64,000 nucleotides of DNA from Ligula intestinalis (taxonomy: Eukaryota; Platyhelminthes; Cestoda; Diphyllobothriidea; Diphyllobothriidae). Below are positions 44,421-56,800 of the stretch, one piece after another. The stretch is from the NCBI GenBank assembly GCA_036362985.1, contig JAYGXS010000007.1, positions 12,226,832 through 12,290,831 on the forward strand. Direction: 5' to 3'. Both the position numbers and the translations under genes were made by a program. How positions within the stretch are numbered: position 1 is the stretch's first letter; the number at the start of each line of letters is the position of its first letter. The notes beneath the pieces were generated by a model, which made no database searches, was not told the origin of the DNA, and was given only the letters and a program-made list of their open reading frames with translations.

Positions 44421-45430
44421 GGGACTCGCATATTCGCTTATAGTGATAGATGTCTGTGTTATGCTCTCCATAGATGTCAAGCCCGACTTCCGTTCAGCTG
44501 TACTGAAAGCATATTTATTGAGCGTTCGAAAAATCCAGGGCCAATACGCATGAAATACCTCCCGAGGGCAAACTGTAAGTGCAGCTTGCCTACTTTAGCA
44601 TCGCACAACCAGATAACATTACTGAAAGCCAAAGTTGGAAGCTGCTTTAGTGAGGGAAAAATTTCATTAAAATGCCACAAGAAGTTCTCGTCTTTATGGG
44701 TGCATTAGCTCTACAACCATAAATGTTCGACCACAGTGGTAGAATTCCAAATGGGTGGGGTATATAAACAAGTCGTAAGGCCCAGGGCGAACTGGAGATC
44801 AGTAATAGCCATGAAGGCGTCAGACAATGAAGCCGAAATACCCACTGCCATGACAAGAAACATCTGGGGTCGTCTGCAGGATCTGGTGCAGTTGCAGTCA
44901 AAGCAACTATGTCGGAGAAACTGGCAGACTTCTCAGGACGCGAATTGCCGAACACGCGGCTGCAGTGCGGCGAAATGATGCCAATTCTCAAGTTGCGGCT
45001 CATTCGACGAGACCCGGCAACACCTTCAAATTTGATGAGGCCAAAATTATCGCAAGAGGTGACAATCGGGGAAGCCGAGAACTACTTGAGTCATGGTTCA
45101 CGGGCCCCCAATCCATCAACAAGTGCAACGATTTGCCCAATCCATATTCAATCCTGAGATTCAATTAGGCCAAAGCAAGCCGTCATTTGAGGAACGGGCA
45201 GGTCACCGCCTCATCGTACGCCAACACCGGGGAGCCAGACGGCCGAGCAATCATCATGCCCGAGCTCACCGCCAGTGACGAAAGTTCAACAGGTCAGAGC
45301 CCGCGTGCCGTCCAGCAAGCAGTCTACGCACAAGAAGGCAATTAACCTTAATTGTCGCTGTATGCTTGCAGTAGTGACTGTGACCTATAAATACTGCAGA
45401 CTTCTGTGCATGCTTTACCTTTCTGCTACT

Positions 45431-45476
45431 CATGTCTCTGAGGATGAATCCGCGACGGATATCCAAACGTCAGGCG
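45431..45476 (+). ncRNA. Hammerhead motif, family 1, G12 mutated
   Basis: CUGAGGA (45438-45444; position 7 may be any base), stem II AUCC/GGAU, stem I UGUCU/AGGCG pairs over five positions. The GAAA box reads CAAA (45464-45467), so the catalytic G12 is lost and cleavage should fail. Confidence 0.6.
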
Positions 45477-45505
45477 AATAAATATATTGTCCCAGCGATT
45501 GAGTT

Positions 45506-45530
45506 TTCTTCTTCTTCTTCTTCTTCTTCT
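45506..45530. repeat. (CTT)n tail
   Basis: CTT repeats directly at the 3' end of PLE J. A similar but shorter pyrimidine tail ends the other family-1 copies. Confidence 0.85.
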
Positions 45531-45540
45531 CAATAACCAT

Positions 45541-47138
45541 GAAGCTGACACAAAGTAATGAGGAGAATGTGTATCACTACTTCAGGGCGCCTGCGGTGTT
45601 CTGCAAAATGTCCTGCTTTCCGTTGACACGTGTTCTGAAGTGTTGGTTTCGAGGAAGCAACTTATAGATTTGGACAGAACTCCATGTTAATTTATAGTCA
45701 GAGTACTAATTCACTGGCTACGTGAATCTTTCAGCAACTGTCTTCTTTTTAAATGTTTACGACACAGAGCTTATCTTTTTAGGCAGTCGACTGAGAACAG
45801 TTAAAACCATGTGTGAACCTAAATGAATTTAGGGCAAACCGCTAGTTTGTCGGGGTTTTTCGACCATGTACCAACACGGGCCTCAAAATGGAACTCAAGT
45901 CTTTGAATGAAACTGAGGCTTCTCTCATATAATTCATCTGCACAGCCTCGACTCCGAAACTAATAAAGAAAGAAGTAAGACGTGTAGAACAAACAAAAAC
46001 GTGCGATCTTAGGAGGACGGTTTTCATAGATGGAAATGTTGTAGCAGCAGAAGCTAGTGCAACGATCATTTACGGTTTGCTTGGAAGAGGAAGGAGGCAA
46101 CTAAAAATCTGCCGTACTATGTATTTAATCGTGCCAAAGATAGAATTCAGTTGAAGAGAAAAGTTTTGCCCATTCAAAATTGTATCTAAAAGAGTTTTTC
46201 TGTCACCGTCTTTTGATTTAGCCTTGTCTTCTCAGGTGGTTTCTGTTCAATTTATTTCAAATCAATTTTGAGCACATTATGGCATTGGGGGCTTTTCAAG
46301 TTGTATGATGTTCCCTAATCACTAATCGGCTTATAAGTTACCCTTATCATAAGAAAACAAAAGCTTTCAACCACTTTTTGCCCGATAGGTTTCGACTGAT
46401 GAATTTATTATCAGAAAGTGCAAAATTTATATGATTATCGCGAAGCGCGAATAAGAGCTTTAAGTAACGTAGCAGTCAAATGTGTAGATACATTCGGAAA
46501 CGAGCAGCAGAGGCTCCCGAAAAAATGAATGATTGTGATAAAGGTTTTACGAGTTGAGTAAATATAACCGATTTAGGGAATCTAAAGTCAAATAATTAAT
46601 GTAAGTAATTTACTCCTTTAAATACAGGCAAAAAATGCAAACAACGACTGCGCAATTAAACGTAATAGAACTTGGAAACAGTGAAGGTATAACAAACCAG
46701 CCCGGGCCATGGGTGTTTGAACATAACAAGGTCAATTATGGCGCGCGTCCGGATGCGGATGGTGTGAACGTTTGTTGGTGAAGGTGTGGTGTTACTTCTC
46801 ATTCCCTTGGCTGACACTTCTCCACCCCTGGAACGTATCGTGTCGTGTCGTGTCGTTGTCTCCTCACCGTCAGCACCACCATGGCCCTCACCCGCAGTGG
46901 CCCACAGCGCTGCACTCCTCACCGGTATCTCACTGATATTCTGTGATCAGCCCTCACTCCAAGTGGATCGATTGTACAGTCCCTTGGTAACCTATCTTAT
47001 CGAATTCTTTCCCTTTTTTACTGTTTTTTAATTCTTTTATGCGAACAGATCTTACCTGTTACTATCTGGTTATTCTTCCACCTTCCTATGTGTTTGGGTG
47101 TTGGCAACAGGGGAGAATATACGAGTTTCAGGCAGCAG
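45541..47138. other. No recognisable gene
   Basis: AT-rich to 46700, then a GC-richer part with a short CGTGT repeat near 46838-46855. The ORFs there have no recognised motif. Confidence 0.45.
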
Positions 47139-47252
47139 TTCGGAAGAAGAAGATGCGATCACTGGAACAAAGACTTTATTTTCCTGACGTTTCGGATTCC
47201 GGCGGGAATCCTTAGTCATAGGTAATCGTAAACAGGTCTGAGAAATGCACAT
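47139..47252 (-). mobile_element. Solo PLE C-type end with degenerate hammerhead
   Basis: About 110 bp nearly identical to the PLE C arms (minus orientation). The hammerhead at 47181-47224 again has ATGACTAA in place of CUGANGA before GGATTC/GGAATCC and GAAACGUC (47186-47193). Confidence 0.65.
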
Positions 47253-47610
47253 GTGTCATAACCCTAACTCCAAACACCCGATGCCAAACCTGAACTCCAA
47301 CTGCTAAGCGTAACTGTTGCCTCAAATTCCAACTCTGTCCTCTAGCCTTAGCCTTACCCTGAAGCATAAATCTAATTCGAGAAATCTAGCCTTAAACCTA
47401 GCGCTACACCACACGTCAATTGTACTGATACAAAAAGAGGAAGGTGTTTCAGTTTCAGTTTCCGTTTATTTGGTGAGGATAATAGGCAATGCCTTTGAAA
47501 ACCCTATTTATAACGTGTACAAGCACCTACAAAGATTTACCACTACTAACATAATATTGGCAAAAAATGAGTAGCATTGTTTTTTACAATATATGTCTGG
47601 TTTTTAGAGT

Positions 47611-49569
47611 TCAGACTTGGAGAGAGGAGAGGGGACGCATGTAATTATCCAAGCGTTGTTTGTACATCTGAAGGGAACTTGCCTCCACGACTGACTGTGG
47701 AAGGTTGTTCCACTGTTGTATGACACGTTGCGTGAAGAATTCAGAGTGGAGGTTTAGCTTGGACATCTTCATGCGCAACTTCATTGTGTGCCCACGGAGA
47801 TGAGGCAAAAGGTGCCACTGAAACATGTCTTCAAAGTGTAATCCTTTCTCAAGACCGTTTATTATCTTGTAAACTAGGATAAAACTCCCTCTTTGTTGCC
47901 TGTAATGCAGAGGGAATAAATTTAGGCATGTCAGTCTATCTATGTAAATGTGGTTCTTTAGACCTCTTACTAGCTTTTTTGCCCGACGCTGCACTTTCTC
48001 CAGACATGCTGTGTCCTTTGCTAGCCATGGCCGCCACGCCTGTATGCCATACTCTAGGTGTGGTCGAACAAATGTGCCGTACACTCTGCCAAAGAGATCT
48101 TCATTGAAGGCTAGAAACGCACTTTTTATAGCGTGCAGCACTCCCGTGGCTTTATTTGCATCTTTGACAGATTGTAATGAGGGCTTCAGATTACTCTTTA
48201 TCCAAATGCCGAGGTCTTTTTGTGTAGATGCAACGGGAATTTGGATGTCTTTCGGGTGATATGTCCTGCTGCTCTGGGGGATAGGGTAGTTTGTTGGACG
48301 CAGGTGGAGGACGGCACACTTTTGCACATTGAAATCCGGCAGCCATCTCTCGAACCACGTCTGCAGTTTGCAAAGATTATTTTGCAGAGCATCTCAGTCG
48401 CTTGGGCGCTTAATGACCTGCCCGAGCTTAACGTCGTCAGCGAACATGATTTTACCGCAGTCCAGGTCTTGAAGGCTGTCATTTACATAGATAATGAAGA
48501 GTAGATGACCGAGAACGGAGCCTTGAGGAACCCCACTAACTACGTCCGATTTATCCTCCCCGATGCAAACACGTTGTTTTCGACCGATTAAAAATGACTT
48601 GATCCAGTCCAAAATTTTCCCTTTGATGCCAAGAACGCTCAGTTTATGTAAAAGGCGTTGATTGGGCACACTGTCAAAGGCTTTGCAGAAATCGATGTAC
48701 ATTATGTCCACTTCGAAACCCTCTTCTAAAGCACTTGTCCAGGCCTCAATTGAAGTAAGTAAATTTTAAAGGCAGGAGCGCCCTCGCCGAAAGCCATGTT
48801 GGAAATTTTGTATGATGTCACTTTCATCGCAAAATCTTAGTATGGCCTGCTTGACAAGGACCTCCATCATTTTGCAGGAAGGGCAAGTCAAGCTTATGGG
48901 CCGAAAGCTGTTTGCAGACATCTTGCTACCTCCCTTATATAAGAGTACGATGTTGGCCGTGTTCCACTGCAAAGGCAAGTCCCCTGTTCTCATGGAAAGC
49001 TCGAACAGAATTGAAAGAGGCACCGATAGCTCGGTTGACAGTTCTTTAAGTATCAGTCCAGGGATCCCATCCGGTCCAGGAGACTTGTCTGGTTTGATGT
49101 GACTGAGGACATGTCTTACGTCTGCGACAGAAAAGGTAACATTTTCAATAACGTCTGTATCTTCGCCCACTTCTACTCCCGAATTGCCGTCGGGGGATTC
49201 CATCAGAAACGCCGATCTGAAAAACTCTGACAGTAACTCTACTTTCCGCGGTCCTTCCGTTACTACGTTCCCGTGGTTATCCCTTAGAGCTGCAATGTCG
49301 TCCCGGTGCTTCCTTTGACTGCGAATGTATCCATAAAACTTCTTTGGACATATTGCGGCTTGTGTTGTTAGTTGACGCTCAAAGGCAGTTCTAGAATTTT
49401 GTATTTCCTTACGGCATATATTTGGTTGCGCTTTATGAATATAAGTGATGTTGAATCTTGAAGACGCTCGTACTTTTTCCATAACCTTTGTTTCTTCTTC
49501 ATGGGCCTTTTTAGCGGCTGGTTGACATATGGAGGTCTGGTACATGGTCTTATTACTTTCATTGGGCAA
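47611..49569 (-). pseudogene. CR1-like reverse transcriptase with two stops
   Basis: One reading frame from 49569 to 47611, broken only by a TAA just after GFRRGRSCL (about 48764) and a TGA after VIKRPSD (about 48392). Motifs in order: DKSPGPDGIPGLILKEL, NSFRPISLTCPSCKMME, DFCKAFDSVPNQRLL, SGVPQGSVLGHLLFIIYVND, catalytic FADD, LGIWIKSNLKPS, then LEKVQRRAKKLVRGL. Few lesions suggest fairly recent insertion. Confidence 0.88.
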
Positions 49570-50496
49570 TGGACTTTAATTAAGCGCTCTACAGTCCCTT
49601 GGATATGCTGCCATAATTCATTTGTATCGTTCGTACTGTGCAACCAGTTTTTTGCGCAAGTGGTACGTCTCATTTTTTCAAAGTCGGTTTTCCAAATATT
49701 TCTGCGCCTCTTTATTTGCGATTTTGGAGACAGTAGGTAAAACACGCAGGTAAAATCAACGTGGTCGCTTAACCCAACTGGCGGTTGTGAGTTCACTTCC
49801 TTTATGATCCCCTCTTCTTTACTGAAAACGAGATCTAGAAAGTTTGATCGCTGGCCTTCTCGCAGTCGGGTTGTGAAGTCTATGTGTTGAATGAGATATT
49901 TGTCCAAAGAAAACTGAAGTAGTTGATAATTGAAAGGTGCTGCTGCGGCCTTTATTCCAGGCCTTATCCAATCGATGCCAGGAGCGTTGAAATCACCCAG
50001 GAGTAATAGGTTTTCCTGTTTACAGATAACTGTCAGTGAACTTAGCAGTTCTACGTCGACACTTTCACTGGAGCCAGAAGGCCGATAAACAACGCATATA
50101 TTGAGTGCTGGATGTTGCCTTGTCGTAATTTTGCATGAAATTATTTCATATCGTCGTAGAGCTATGCCTGCGATTTCCCTCTGACAACGGGAAATTTCAT
50201 TGGCTACATAAAGTGCCACTCCTCCGCCTCTACGTTGAGATCTGTCGCAGCGGAACAGTCGATAGCTTTCCATGCTGACTTCGCTGATCTCTATTGCTTC
50301 GGTCAGCCAAGTCTGTTAATTCAATTATATGCGGTTTCTGCTCAGATACTATTATTTTGAGTTCGTCAAGTTTATTGAAGGGACTCTGAAAATTGGTACA
50401 ATAGATCTCGAGGCAGCGGCCACTATTGCTTGTGGTATCTTCTAGAACCGGCCGGTTGACCTTGGTTAATTTTTCTGCCTGACTACTTCCAGCCAA
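49368..50496 (-). pseudogene. CR1-like AP endonuclease domain, frameshifted
   Basis: Minus strand: CLEIYCTNFQSPFNKLDEL at the start, RRGGGVALYV, NICVVYRPSG, LLLGDFNAPGIDW, SNFLDLVFS and GLSDHVDFTCVF in order, the usual endonuclease motifs. A frame change near 50280 splits the first part from the rest, and another joins it out of frame to the reverse transcriptase. Confidence 0.85.
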
Positions 50497-50510
50497 AGAA
50501 AATTTCGTTC

Positions 50511-52230
50511 AATGTGGACTATTTCTCCTCCTCTTATTTGTAGGCCAATTTCACCTTTCGGTCGTTTAGATCGTTTTACAAAAGTTGCATTTTACTGCGT
50601 TCCTTTGGTTCATAATCCGGCTGAAAGAAAACTCCAGCATGCATGGTCCGCAGAGACGACTTTATTTCCAGCAAAAGCTGTGCCTGCGCTTCGGTGTCCC
50701 AAATGACCTTAAATGGTCGTGACCGAAAGCTTTAATCGTTCGGCGGCTGATCCTTACCTATTCTAAATATTTTAAGAATTTGTACAGACTCAGTGCCCCT
50801 TAGCAGTTATTTAGCGTACTGCCGAGCGAGACCTCGATCGTGCTCCACCTTATCCCCGGCAACTGTAGCCGTTGATTCTGGTGCACCCTGTATCACTATA
50901 TGTTGCTTACGGTTGGCTCGAGCTTGGGCCGTGGTGACAATCAACCTGAAAAAAGATAGGCGGTGTTTATGTTACCTTGCAAGTGGGTATGTATTAGATG
51001 CAAAGCCTATGTGAAGCCGCATATCAGATAGACACCAGTTTATTTTTCCCAAATTTCGCAAATATATTGTGCTTTGGGGAAAATTACCGCTTCATTTGCA
51101 CGTCTTCTGTGAATTCTACACTGTGAACCAAGGAACGAATTAACCTTGCCTCTAGTTGGCCTAGCACCTCTAGAAACGCGTCTTTGAGAGTGGGCCTTGA
51201 AGCGTCTATTTCGAACTTAGAATGCTATATTTGCAGTCCTTGAGTATTTTTCACTCTGAATAGAGCACATGATAGTGTGATAGGTGAAAACCGTGCACAC
51301 ACAAGGATAAATTCTGTGCGTCTTCTGTGCAAGGGCATACCACTAATGTATCCCATGTTCTGCAACCCCATATGACTTCATTCCTATGATTGGTGGCAGT
51401 GCTAAAAGGTTTGGCTTACTCCCACACCAGTCCGAACCAAGTGGTGGCTAGACCAGCAGCGTGCTGTCAGCATGAGCCCATAACGACTGCTGCACGCGTC
51501 TGTGGTATGCATCAAACTGGGACCCTAACAGCACGTCTCATCTACAGCTTCCTAACCATCACCGGTTTGTTGACAGGCTGGGATAGTCGACTGGTGCATT
51601 GAGAAAGTAATAAATTAAGAGCAACAAGGGGAAATCCATTCCCACTTCACAGCAATGCACTACACACCACATATGATAATTTAATCGTCCATGTCAACGA
51701 TGATTACTGTGTGCCTCCACGGCATGGCGGACAGTAACCTGAGCATAAATTATATTTCGGTAGAAAGAGTTCGTTGGAAAACAGAAGTGCTTCTACCGAA
51801 TTATACATTCCTCCAGGGATGCTGATTTTCCAGTTCATATGAATTATATTGTTGTCAGTGTTGGCATAAGATGCAGATATCACACTATCTTACCCTGTCC
51901 CGCATACTAGCGCGGTGCCATTATCATGTTTATATGAAAGCAGGTGGTTGGCAGGGACCGAGTCATTTCTGGCTCTGATTCCACAGAATGGGAATGCGAA
52001 AAAGGCAAAGGTAAGAAGACGTCATTTTATCCGGGCTCTCAGTCCCCCAGTCGGATAATCCAAACAAAAATCAAACTGGAGACGCCACGCAGCCCATGCT
52101 ATGTCATCAAGTGAAAACACTCCAAGTCACGGCTTTTAGCGTACCTGCATGTCTTTAACCAATCAGATAAATAGATAAAAGGGGGAGTATTCGCCGAAAC
52201 GTCAAGCATGCACTCAACGGCCAAGGCCTC
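50511..52230. other. No recognisable gene
   Basis: A small hairpin ATTTCGGTAGAA / TTCTACCGAAT lies at 51753-51802. Otherwise short ORFs with no motif. Confidence 0.45.
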
Positions 52231-52428
52231 GGCCACTATATAAACTGGTCAGTTGACTAGTGGTTGGGTGGAAATAGTCTTAACAATAAATTGGTGCAGC
52301 TATATGTATCACAATGCCCAGAAAAAGGTGGCCACTATATAAACTGGTCAGTTGACTAGTGGTTGGGTGGAAATAGTCTTAACAATAAATCGGTGCAGCT
52401 ATATGTATCACAATGCCCAGAAAAAGGT
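52231..52428 (+). repeat. 99-bp tandem duplication with TATA-like box
   Basis: 52231-52329 and 52330-52428 are almost identical; one difference is seen (AAATTGG against AAATCGG). Each begins GGCCACTATATAAACTGG. The low divergence means a recent event. Confidence 0.9.
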
Positions 52429-53790
52429 GGCATGGAAAACTGCAAATGGAAAAAATTTACCTTTTTCTATGAGTGTATTGTTGAGTGTGTAATTCAGAGA
52501 ACAAGATCACAATACCCATTTCTCAGTAGAATTATCACGCACCTACGGCGCCAGCCGCACTTACAGCAGTCTGGCATATACGGACCAGGGAGTACGTTGC
52601 CTATGACAAGCGTAGAAGTGCTACCTCTCTGTGTCATGAAATGCGTTCACGCCGGTATTCTTGGATATAATTTCATCATAACGATTGTGTTTGTATGTGA
52701 GAGACAATGGGTGCAATGGATTCTGCGAAAGTTTGTCGCTTTATGGATTGATTAACGCACAAGTTTCGAACCCTACACTAACAACCTGGTGCACGTGGTG
52801 AATGGCAATCGTTCTACGGACTCTGGCAAAAAATAAGTACACAAATTTATTAACATGCTAACACGAAACAATTGTTGCTGTACACATTTTATGGCATTCC
52901 AATACCATATTCCTTCAGAAAATTACGAAAAATTCCCGCTTTTGCGAAATTTTCTCCTGGAACCTAGACTCTGCTGCTTTCAAATTCCTAGTATTCGTGA
53001 TAACCTGTTGCCAAATGCATTGGCCGTGTCCACATAAGAGACTGACGTGAATGCATTGTTGGCATACGCGAACAGTAAGCATGATCCAGTGTGCTGTAAC
53101 GGGCCAATCTGACCCACTGGGTCGATGAGTTGTTTGAACCTTTCAAGGTCATCCTTTTTTGTTTTCACTCTTCAGAGTTTGCTGAGTCACATCTAGGATC
53201 CGTGAGTTGGACTATCTCAATTCGCATACCAGATCGCTCCCGTACTCACATTGTCTCCTTGCTACGTTCCTACCGTCTTGAGCGGGTGAACATTCTCCTC
53301 CCGGTTTGGTCTTTCCATCCAGTTTTGATTTTGTATTATTAGAGACTACTATCCTTAGATATTTTCCCACTCGTTTTTTTATACTAGTTTTCCATACATT
53401 TCGTTGATATTGTTCTACATTATTAAACCCCATATTTACACCTGGACCTTCTTTCCTCTTACTTTGTGTATGACCCTATGCCTGTTGATAAGAAGAGGTT
53501 ATCTGAGGTTCACTCTGAGGTAAACCGACTTTTAGAAGTGATGTCCACGTTATCTGCTGAGAAACGTTATCCCCCTTCGTTATCAAATCACTCGCCAGAC
53601 TCGTCAAATCCACGAGTAGTACGGAATACTACAGTGCGAATGAGGACCATTGGTTAATTTAAATTTTCTTACAGGCTCCGGGGCCTATCACTGCATTATT
53701 TCCGCTAACAAACGGAGCGCTTGGCATCCCAATTCCTATCTCGATAATCGGCACTTGATTAAAACAAGGACAAGGTCAAATTATACTCAA
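52429..53790. other. GST-2 upstream region
   Basis: Several short ORFs, the longest 130 aa (52363-52755) starting inside the tandem duplication; none has a recognised domain. Confidence 0.45.
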
Positions 53791-53797
53791 CCGCATG

Positions 53798-53805
53798 TAT
53801 TTAAA
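53798..53805 (+). promoter_or_regulatory. TATA-like box of GST copy 2
   Basis: TATTTAAA lies 54-61 bases before the ATG at 53859, matching the spacing seen in copy 1. Inferred from position and sequence only. Confidence 0.45.
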
Positions 53806-53858
53806 GAGGCGTAATCTTGATATCGCAATTCACCGATCAATCACGTCGCCTACGGAAC

Positions 53859-56800
53859 ATGCAACAACCTCCAGTTCTGGGTTATTGGAACATTCGTGGG
53901 GTAGTGTTGAAAAACATATTTTCTTTAAATGTTTGCTTTTCTTATCTATAATCACAGAGCTCGAGCTTTAGTAACTTTTGTCAATATAAAATTCGTACGT
54001 ATACGTACGTTAGATATGAAACCAATCCATTTTGTATGCTATATTATTCAAAATAGGTGGGGTTTACATCCAACTACACAAACTGTTTTGCTCAATAAAC
54101 TACCTTATTTTTGAGGTCTCGAGTTTTTATTGCCAAAGATATAGTAAAAGATTAATTGAATTTTATATAAGCATATCTATATAAGCAAGTTAGCAAGTTA
54201 TATAACTTGTTGTGCTATTGTTGTTACTTATGTTTATTACCTCCATGGAAGTAGGGACTGAGATCAAAAAATAAACAGTAGGATTTCATTTGGAATAATA
54301 ACAAGACGAGTGACAGTTTTTCTCCTAAAAACCACAAATGACATTCCATTTTGAATTATGAGCCAGCGTTAGAAGGTTTTTTTACTGTCTGCTCTTTTTG
54401 CTCACTTACATTGCTGGCTCCTGTGAACTGAGTGTGAGTGTATTACTTGAAACAAGCGAGTCGTCGTCTACAATTGTGTCAACGACTTCTTTAGAATGTT
54501 CGGCTGTGCCGATTTTTTCTGAAATCCTATGTAGTAAGAGGAAGTTCAAAGGCGTTTGCTTTATTTCATTTCATAAACTTGACTTGACTTGACTATAGTC
54601 TGCCTTCTTGGTGTGCAAAAATGATAACGATAAAAAAATTCGTTTATGCCCGCCAATCATAATTTTAGTTGGCTCATGATGTCAGCCATCTCCTACCATC
54701 ACTTTCTTGTATTGAGCATCAGAAATTTATTTAGCAGAGTGACGAACCTGTTCAAACCAGTCAAGCCTTTGCGACCATAAAAACCCTAGGTGATATTATT
54801 GTGATTTTACACCGTGGATTAATCCCGCGGTGTGTACTTATTAAGGGCAGTAGGATATTCTGTACAAACGATTGAATTATTACTTCCTTCTAACTGGAGC
54901 ATAGTGTTAATTAATTTAAACCAGTAACTGACTCAACACATGTGTTTATTTTTTTCAGTTGGGACAATCCGTCCGTCTTCTCTTTCACTATCTCGGTGAA
55001 GAGTATGTCGAGGAGCTGTATGCATTCGGCGGCGGTAATCAGTTTTGCTTTCTTATTTTATTATTTTAGCTCCCGACTTCTCCCGTGAATCGTGGCTTAA
55101 AGTAAAATTCAATAAAGGCCTTGACTTCCCTAATGTAAGTTGACGTGGCATGTAATGTATTGAGTTAGTTGCCATACTTGATTGATGGCGGATTAAAACT
55201 CACGCAGTCGAGTGCTATTTTGGAATACCTGGCGGACAAACATGGGATGCGTAAGTCGCTCAAGTGATTTTTCTTGCTAAATTTATAGTTTTACCTTTGA
55301 TTATAATCCTTGGCATTAAATAGAACTGCTTTGCAACACTCTTGCCTCCTATCTGATGACCGTTTTCCTTTCTCGAACGGATACTTTTTTCTCCCTGTAT
55401 GCTGTCACCACTGCTAACAATAATTGTTTAGCCTGATCTCCTTGGGTAAAGCCTATCCTGTCGGGATAGCTGCCGTCACTAGCCAAAGCAGTTCTGTCAT
55501 TCGCAGTTTTATTCGGATTTAGACGTTGTTTGCTGGATCTTTTTTTGTAAATTCACACTTAGGACTGAGTACGTTGTTTAATTTTGCGCTTTTCTAAGCG
55601 TAAGAAATATGCAATCGGTCTTTGAAAACACATAATTTGATATTGTAGTTCCCTCTTGTGCCAAGGAGCGTGCAGTTGTGCATATGTTGCAAGCAGCAGT
55701 TGCAGACTTCAGAGGCAGCTATCTCCAGATTGTTTACAACCCAGATTATGTAAGTTTGCAGTTTTTTATCAAATCAGATCTACCTCATCTTCTTCTTTGA
55801 TATACATTATTATACTTCTTGGGAGGGCAGTTGTTTACCTTTTTAACTTTCATAGAACAAGGTCAAGCAAGGTTTTCTGGACAGTCTGCCCGAAACGTTG
55901 CAAGTATGGTCCAAGCATCTGGGAACGAAAAACTGGCTTAACGGTTGCAAGGTAACGGCGTCCGATTGGAGCCCATTTTTTCAACTCCTATTTTTTCTCC
56001 TGCAATACCCTTTCAGGCTCTTTTTAATTAAATCGCTAGTTATTAACCGAATTTTGGCTGTACAATGCACGTTCAGGGCAACAAAATGCTCATAGTTTGT
56101 TCTTCATACCATTTTCTGTATAATTTGCTTTGCTGCCACAAAGACTCATTGCCTTGTTGCTGTTAGACAGCTTCAAAAATGCTTGATTCGTACGATACCT
56201 TTCAATGTATCTTGTCTCGTTGTATTTTTCGACTGAGAGCGTTTATAAAAAATCTCAACGGAAACTCCACCGAGAGCACATTCCTCACACTAATAGCCGT
56301 CGCAGGGCTTATGTGTTTAATTATAATAGGCAAGACTATGAATTTAACTTGTTATTGATGACTTTGTTGTCAGTCATACTAAGGCCTGTCACGAGGTGAA
56401 CTAGTGAATGCTCTTATTTTGCAGATAAACTACCCGGATTTTAACATGTATGACCTCTTGGATGCACTGAGAACATGGGACCCCACCTGCCTGGATAAAT
56501 TCTCCAATCTAAAGGACTATCTGAAACGATTTGAGGTATTTCTTTCATCATTTTTCTTTAAATGTACTGTCGAAAAACGGATTTTGGGTGACGGCGCATA
56601 TCAAATGTCCGTCATTTTGGTGAAATATTGTAGGCCCCACCAATTATGTATCAGAATATGTTTTTAATGTTTGTGCTCTCCTGAAATACTTCGTGGTCTG
56701 GCTCTAATGTGTGTCTCCCTTTACTTTATCAAAAACAGATGGGTAGAAAATCCAAACCATTTGCCGCACAGCGAGTTGTAATGTTTTCGACTGTGCTCCG

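Larger units (their letters stand above)
44870..45540 (+). mobile_element. PLE J: GIY-YIG, 3' UTR and hammerhead
   Basis: 5'-truncated PLE. The frame from 44878 encodes IWCSCSQSNYVGETGRLLR, then [11 protein letters not shown] and GDNRGSRELLES, with a stop at about 45166. It continues through a family 3' UTR to a hammerhead at 45431-45476 and a (CTT)n tail. Closest to PLE C. Confidence 0.75.
47430..50510 (-). mobile_element. CR1-like non-LTR retrotransposon (LINE)
   Basis: Minus-strand LINE with an AP-like endonuclease followed by reverse transcriptase. The 3' end at about 47440-47520 carries a short repeated AAACTG-type tail (GTTTCAGTTTCAGTTTCC on the plus strand) in place of poly-A, as in CR1 elements. 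Tails of the same kind lie near 33320 and perhaps 28880. The 5' end is not defined. Confidence 0.88.

Noticed and set aside
44307..44708. 133-aa ORF
   Set aside because: Begins across the PLE 3' end and hammerhead of copy I, so it is a translation of non-coding repeat.
46390..46425. CTGATGA...GAAAG sequence resembling a hammerhead
   Set aside because: No stem II between the boxes, no GUC or palindromic stem III after GAAA, and no PLE end around it.
52185..52210. GCCGAAACGTCAAGC resembling the 3' half of family 1
   Set aside because: No CUGANGA-like box or stem II upstream; similarity limited to the octamer GAAACGTC.
52363..52755. 130-aa ORF
   Set aside because: Starts in the 99-bp tandem duplication, has no recognised domain and no splice or polyA context.
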